Shown here piece after piece: positions 61,447-64,000 of a stretch of DNA of 64,000 nucleotides; the stretch's first letter is position 1, and the number at the start of each line of letters is the position of its first letter. A model generated the notes under the pieces. It saw only the letters and a list, made by a program, of their open reading frames with translations. It was not told the DNA's origin and made no database searches. Source of the stretch: Brevundimonas sp. A19_0 (GTDB taxonomy: Bacteria > Pseudomonadota > Alphaproteobacteria > Caulobacterales > Caulobacteraceae); NCBI RefSeq assembly GCF_017744255.1, contig NZ_JAGHQP010000006.1, positions 1 to 64,000 of the forward strand, written 5' to 3'. A program made the translations under genes and the position numbers.

Positions 61447-62120
61447 GGCCGCCGTCCCGTCTCGACCAACCCCAGGCCGAGCCCGCCCCGAACCGGCTGG
61501 CGCCCTCGGGCCAGCCGGCTGCCATGTCGCGGCTCAAGGGCGATTTGCCGCCCTCGCTCCTCGACCGCTATCTGATCGAGCACGACGGGCGCGGGCGCGC
61601 CGAGCGCTTCTTCCGCGACCATCGCGCCGCCGAGCCGGCGTTCCGGGACGCCGGTCGCGCCCTCGTCGCCGCGACAGCCTATCCCGATGTGGTCGCCGAC
61701 ATGCTGAAGATCGCCCGCCATCGCGGCTGGACGGAGGTCCGGGTGCAGGGCGACGCCGCCTTCAAGCGCGAGGTCTGGGTCCAAGCCCAGGCCCTGGACA
61801 TCACCGTGAAGGGCCACCGGCCAAGCGAGCGCGACCGGCAGGCCGCCGGCCAGCCCGCCCGGACCCCGGACCGGGAGACCGCGCGCGCCCGCGACGGCCA
61901 GGAGCCCCGGCGCGCGGCCGATCTGGAGGACCGCCTGCGGCGCGCCGCCGTCGTCGTCCGCGGTCTGATCGCTAATCCGGAGGCTCGGGCGCGCCTGCTC
62001 GCGCGAGCCTGGAGCCGCGCCGCGGCGCATCTGGAGCGCGCCGCGCCGGTGCGGACGCGCCCTGGACCACCGGGCCCGATCCGGATCGACGCCGATCGGC
62101 GCCGCGAACGCGACCGGTAG
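61443..62120 (+). CDS. LPD7-like domain protein linked to conjugation
   Basis: A 225-residue protein. The segment PSLLDRYLIEHDGRGRAERFFRDHRAAEPAFRDAGRALVAATAYPDVVADMLKIARHRGWTEVRVQGDAAFKREVWVQAQALDITVKGHRPSERD matches in style the LPD7 domain often fused to TraI/MobA relaxases, here as a separate protein (described as one block, with the key residues GW-x-VxVxGDxxFKREVW). The C-terminal half is Arg/Ala-rich. It overlaps the virD4 stop by four bases. Confidence 0.75.
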   Translation: MRPPSRLDQPQAEPAPNRLAPSGQPAAMSRLKGDLPPSLLDRYLIEHDGRGRAERFFRDHRAAEPAFRDAGRALVAATAYPDVVADMLKIARHRGWTEVRVQGDAAFKREVWVQAQALDITVKGHRPSERDRQAAGQPARTPDRETARARDGQEPRRAADLEDRLRRAAVVVRGLIANPEARARLLARAWSRAAAHLERAAPVRTRPGPPGPIRIDADRRRERDR

Positions 62121-62124
62121 GCGC

Positions 62125-63150
62125 TCAGCCCTCGGTGGGCGCGACCGCGGCGTTGGCCCGGGCGGCCAAGTCGGCGCAGGCCTCCATCAGGGCCTCGAAC
62201 GGCTCGGCGTCGTTCTGGAGCAGGCCGTCCTCGATCATCCGGCGATAGTCCTCGCCCAGCGTCTCCAGCGAGGCGCCCTCCGGCTTCAGGCGCAGTCGGC
62301 CCGAAACAGCCTGGCCGTAGTCGATGACCTGGCCGTCGGCCGTCTCACGGAAGAACATCGCCTTATGGCGCGCGACCGCCGCCGCCAGCCCGCGGTCGGC
62401 GATCGCCGTAGCGGCGAAGCCGGCGGCGTCGAGCCGCGCCAGATCGTGCCAGTGCCGGGAGAAGCGGTCGCCGCGCAGACGCCCTTGGGCACAGTAGACG
62501 TGGGCCGCGGTGGCCTTCTCCCAGAAGGTCCGCTCGGCCGCCATCACCCGCGGCTTGGCGGCCGGAAAGACCAGCCCGGCCAGGTGCGGGGCGGCGTCAC
62601 AGGTTACGGCCCGCGGCGCGCTCGGCTCGCCCGTCGCCCGCGCGCCGAACTCCAGCATCACGCTGGGCGAGACATAGCCCGTGCCGGTCCGGGTCGGCGC
62701 ATAGTCGATGAAGGCCTTGGCGTCCTCCACGCGCACGGTCGCGGCGATCCCGTCGGCGGCCAGGCGCGCCTCCAGCGCCGGCCGGACCTGCGTCTCGACC
62801 CACTCGGGCAGGCCTCGCCGGACCGCGTCGGACCAACGCCGTTCCTCGGCGCGACTGGCCGGGAGCGGGTCCTCCCCGGCCTCCGCCAAGGCCGGCAGCA
62901 ACTGCCGAATATCGTAGGTGAGGTCGACGTCCTCGGAGAAGCGCTGGATGACGTCGTAGGCCTTGGACAGGGAGGTGCCGCCCTTGAAGACGAGGTGGTC
63001 CCCGAAGGGCGCCTCGAACAGGGCCTGCAGGGCCCAGACGACCCAGACGTCCTTCTCCAGCAGGTGGGCCGGACGGCCCGAGGCCTCGGCGGCCACGCCC
63101 AGGGCGTCGCGCCGCTCCGCCTCGGACAGGCGCAGGAAGAGCTCAGCCAT
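62125..63150 (-). CDS. AbiEii nucleotidyltransferase toxin
   Basis: A 341-residue toxin of the AbiEii/AbiGii type IV toxin-antitoxin family. The nucleotidyltransferase motif is VFKGGTSLSKAYDVIQRFSEDVDLTYDI: the GG-(T)-S-x-SK loop and the D-x-D metal pair are intact. These toxins modify tRNA acceptor ends and can provide phage abortive infection. The start overlaps the antitoxin stop by eight bases. It is transcribed toward the conjugation operon and separated from its end by only 4 bases. Confidence 0.9.
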   Translation of the reverse strand: MAELFLRLSEAERRDALGVAAEASGRPAHLLEKDVWVVWALQALFEAPFGDHLVFKGGTSLSKAYDVIQRFSEDVDLTYDIRQLLPALAEAGEDPLPASRAEERRWSDAVRRGLPEWVETQVRPALEARLAADGIAATVRVEDAKAFIDYAPTRTGTGYVSPSVMLEFGARATGEPSAPRAVTCDAAPHLAGLVFPAAKPRVMAAERTFWEKATAAHVYCAQGRLRGDRFSRHWHDLARLDAAGFAATAIADRGLAAAVARHKAMFFRETADGQVIDYGQAVSGRLRLKPEGASLETLGEDYRRMIEDGLLQNDAEPFEALMEACADLAARANAAVAPTEG

Positions 63151-63739
63151 GCGCCGCCGACCGGCTGACGGACCGGGCCAGCCAGGTCGGCAGGCGCGGC
63201 CCCACCGCCACCAGTTCCCCGAAGGCCGAGGGGCCCAGCTTGCGCTTGAGCATTTCCAGGGCCGGCTCGACCTTTTCGGGCCCGAGCCAAGCGAGCGCGC
63301 GCACCGCCTCGCCGGCGGGGCGGCCGGCGAGCAGGAGTTGCCAGGGCGGCGCGTGCTTGAACTCGACGGTCTGCTTGCCGAGGTTGAGGGTGCGATCGGG
63401 TCCGCTGGTCAGATAGACCATGCGGATCGGCACCTGGGTCGTCAGCCCCAGGGCGTTCGCCGCCGCCGCCCCGTTGGCGGCGATCACCTCGCCGCGTTGC
63501 GCCCCGACCGCTTGCACCACCTTCTCCACGGCGGGCGGCCGAACCCCGAAGCGGCTTTCCAGCGGACGGACATAGAGGCCGCGGCCGGCGCGCAGCAGCC
63601 GCCCGGCGCGCACCAGTCGCGACAGCGCCTGGTCCACGGCGGCGCGGCTGCCCAGGTGCAGCAGCGCCTTGGCGGCGATCGGCGCGCCTTCGGGGAGCGC
63701 CTGGGCGCGTTCCATGATCTGTTCGGCGAGGGCTTGCAC
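63143..63739 (-). CDS. AbiEi-type antitoxin (DUF6088)
   Basis: A 198-residue type IV antitoxin. An N-terminal winged-helix region (AKALLHLGSRAAVDQALSRLVRAGRLLRAGRGLYVRP) is followed by the DUF6088 C-terminal part (VYLTSGPDRTLNLGKQTVEFKHAPPWQL). It would block the toxin indirectly and repress its own promoter at the palindrome just upstream. The GTG at 63739 follows AGGAGAA with good spacing. Confidence 0.88.
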   Translation of the reverse strand: MQALAEQIMERAQALPEGAPIAAKALLHLGSRAAVDQALSRLVRAGRLLRAGRGLYVRPLESRFGVRPPAVEKVVQAVGAQRGEVIAANGAAAANALGLTTQVPIRMVYLTSGPDRTLNLGKQTVEFKHAPPWQLLLAGRPAGEAVRALAWLGPEKVEPALEMLKRKLGPSAFGELVAVGPRLPTWLARSVSRSAAHG

Positions 63740-63749
63740 GGCGATTCTC

Positions 63750-63779
63750 CTGTCAGAAACATATAGGAGTTTCTGACAG
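63750..63779. promoter_or_regulatory. perfect palindromic operator of the AbiE pair
   Basis: CTGTCAGAAAC (63750-63760) and GTTTCTGACAG (63769-63779) form an 11-bp perfect inverted repeat with an 8-base A+T-rich centre. It lies just upstream of the GTG start of the AbiEi-like gene. AbiEi-type antitoxins autoregulate by binding inverted repeats at this position; the central TATAT may be part of the promoter. Confidence 0.8.
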
Positions 63780-63807
63780 CATTCAAGAACGGCCCGCGCC
63801 CCGCAGC

Positions 63808-64000
63808 TCATCGCCGACGCTCCGGCCCGGCTGCCCCGCCATCCCGGCGCGACTTCTCGCGTCGGACGACCGCCTGCTCGAGCGCCTCCTGGCGGGTCCG
63901 CACCGGCGGCATGGCTTTGACGAACGCCTCCAGGTTCCGCGCCAGAGTCTGGTCGGCCGCCGACGGCGAGCGACGCAGCGCCAGGGCCTGGGCGACATAA
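63808..64000 (-). CDS. 3' end of a gene cut by the window edge
   Basis: The minus-strand frame is open from the window edge to a TGA at 63808-63810 and encodes the last 63 residues of an Ala/Arg-rich protein ending EQAVVRREKSRRDGGAAGPERRR. Its codon use is like the neighbours. A conjugation gene (for example a relaxase or mobilisation protein) is plausible by position, but the visible part is not diagnostic. Confidence 0.55.
   Translation of the reverse strand, partial: YVAQALALRRSPSAADQTLARNLEAFVKAMPPVRTRQEALEQAVVRREKSRRDGGAAGPERRR

Noticed and set aside
1-64000. tRNA genes, CRISPR arrays and intact insertion sequences
   Set aside because: No cloverleaf-like segment with a T-loop, no regularly spaced repeats and no transposase-like protein were found by reading both strands.

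Overview
This 64 kb, very GC-rich window looks like a piece of a Caulobacterales chromosome, most likely Brevundimonas or a close relative. The evidence is a MipZ division regulator, a plant-type DAHP synthase, a stand-alone prephenate dehydratase, many TonB-system and SPOR-domain proteins, and the sequence character of the housekeeping genes. No tRNA, rRNA, CRISPR array or intact insertion sequence was seen.

Bases 1-33,240 are mostly core chromosome. They hold a PBP5-type carboxypeptidase (dacA-like), mipZ, panC, an aromatic amino acid block (DAHP synthase, prephenate dehydratase, a Phe/Tyr-rich leader peptide, chorismate mutase), rpsF-rpsR-rplI with a terminator, dnaB, alr, radA, cvpA, purF, der, bamB, a YfgM-like protein, panB and an ECF sigma/membrane anti-sigma pair. 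Between the short-chain dehydrogenase and the LprI-like gene (17.4-18.4 kb) is a small scar: an HlyD fragment, a lipoprotein and a diverged second copy of the dehydrogenase 3' end. At 29.8-33.2 kb lies a persulfide-detoxification operon: a BigR/SqrR-type repressor with a palindromic operator, ETHE1-like dioxygenase, two YeeE/YedE half-transporters, a DUF442 sulfurtransferase/phosphatase-like protein and a TauE/SafE exporter.

From about 33,246 to the right edge everything looks like mobile or accessory DNA. It begins with 15 bases identical in sense to the end of a guaA gene (codons I-E-W-E-stop), a known integration site for genomic islands. Cargo includes a HipBA toxin-antitoxin pair, an unusual SSS-family transporter cassette, an ECF sigma/FecR/TonB-receptor signalling system, and a lasso-peptide locus. 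The lasso locus resembles the astexin/caulonodin type: TonB receptor plus S9 isopeptidase on one strand; precursor, leader peptidase and cyclase on the other.

The lasso locus is the most interesting part. Its precursor carries two tandem copies of recognition segment plus core in one 75-residue protein. Its cyclase gene has lost the ATP-binding SGGLDSS region and is also frameshifted, whereas receptor, isopeptidase, leader peptidase and regulators look intact. 

From 49.2 to 62.1 kb runs a tightly overlapping, complete VirB1-VirB11/VirD4 conjugation operon preceded by XRE and LuxR-type regulators. It is followed by an AbiEi/AbiEii toxin-antitoxin pair with a perfect palindromic operator, and by the 3' end of another gene cut by the window edge. 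The island is therefore probably an integrative and conjugative element whose integrase and relaxase lie to the right of the window.
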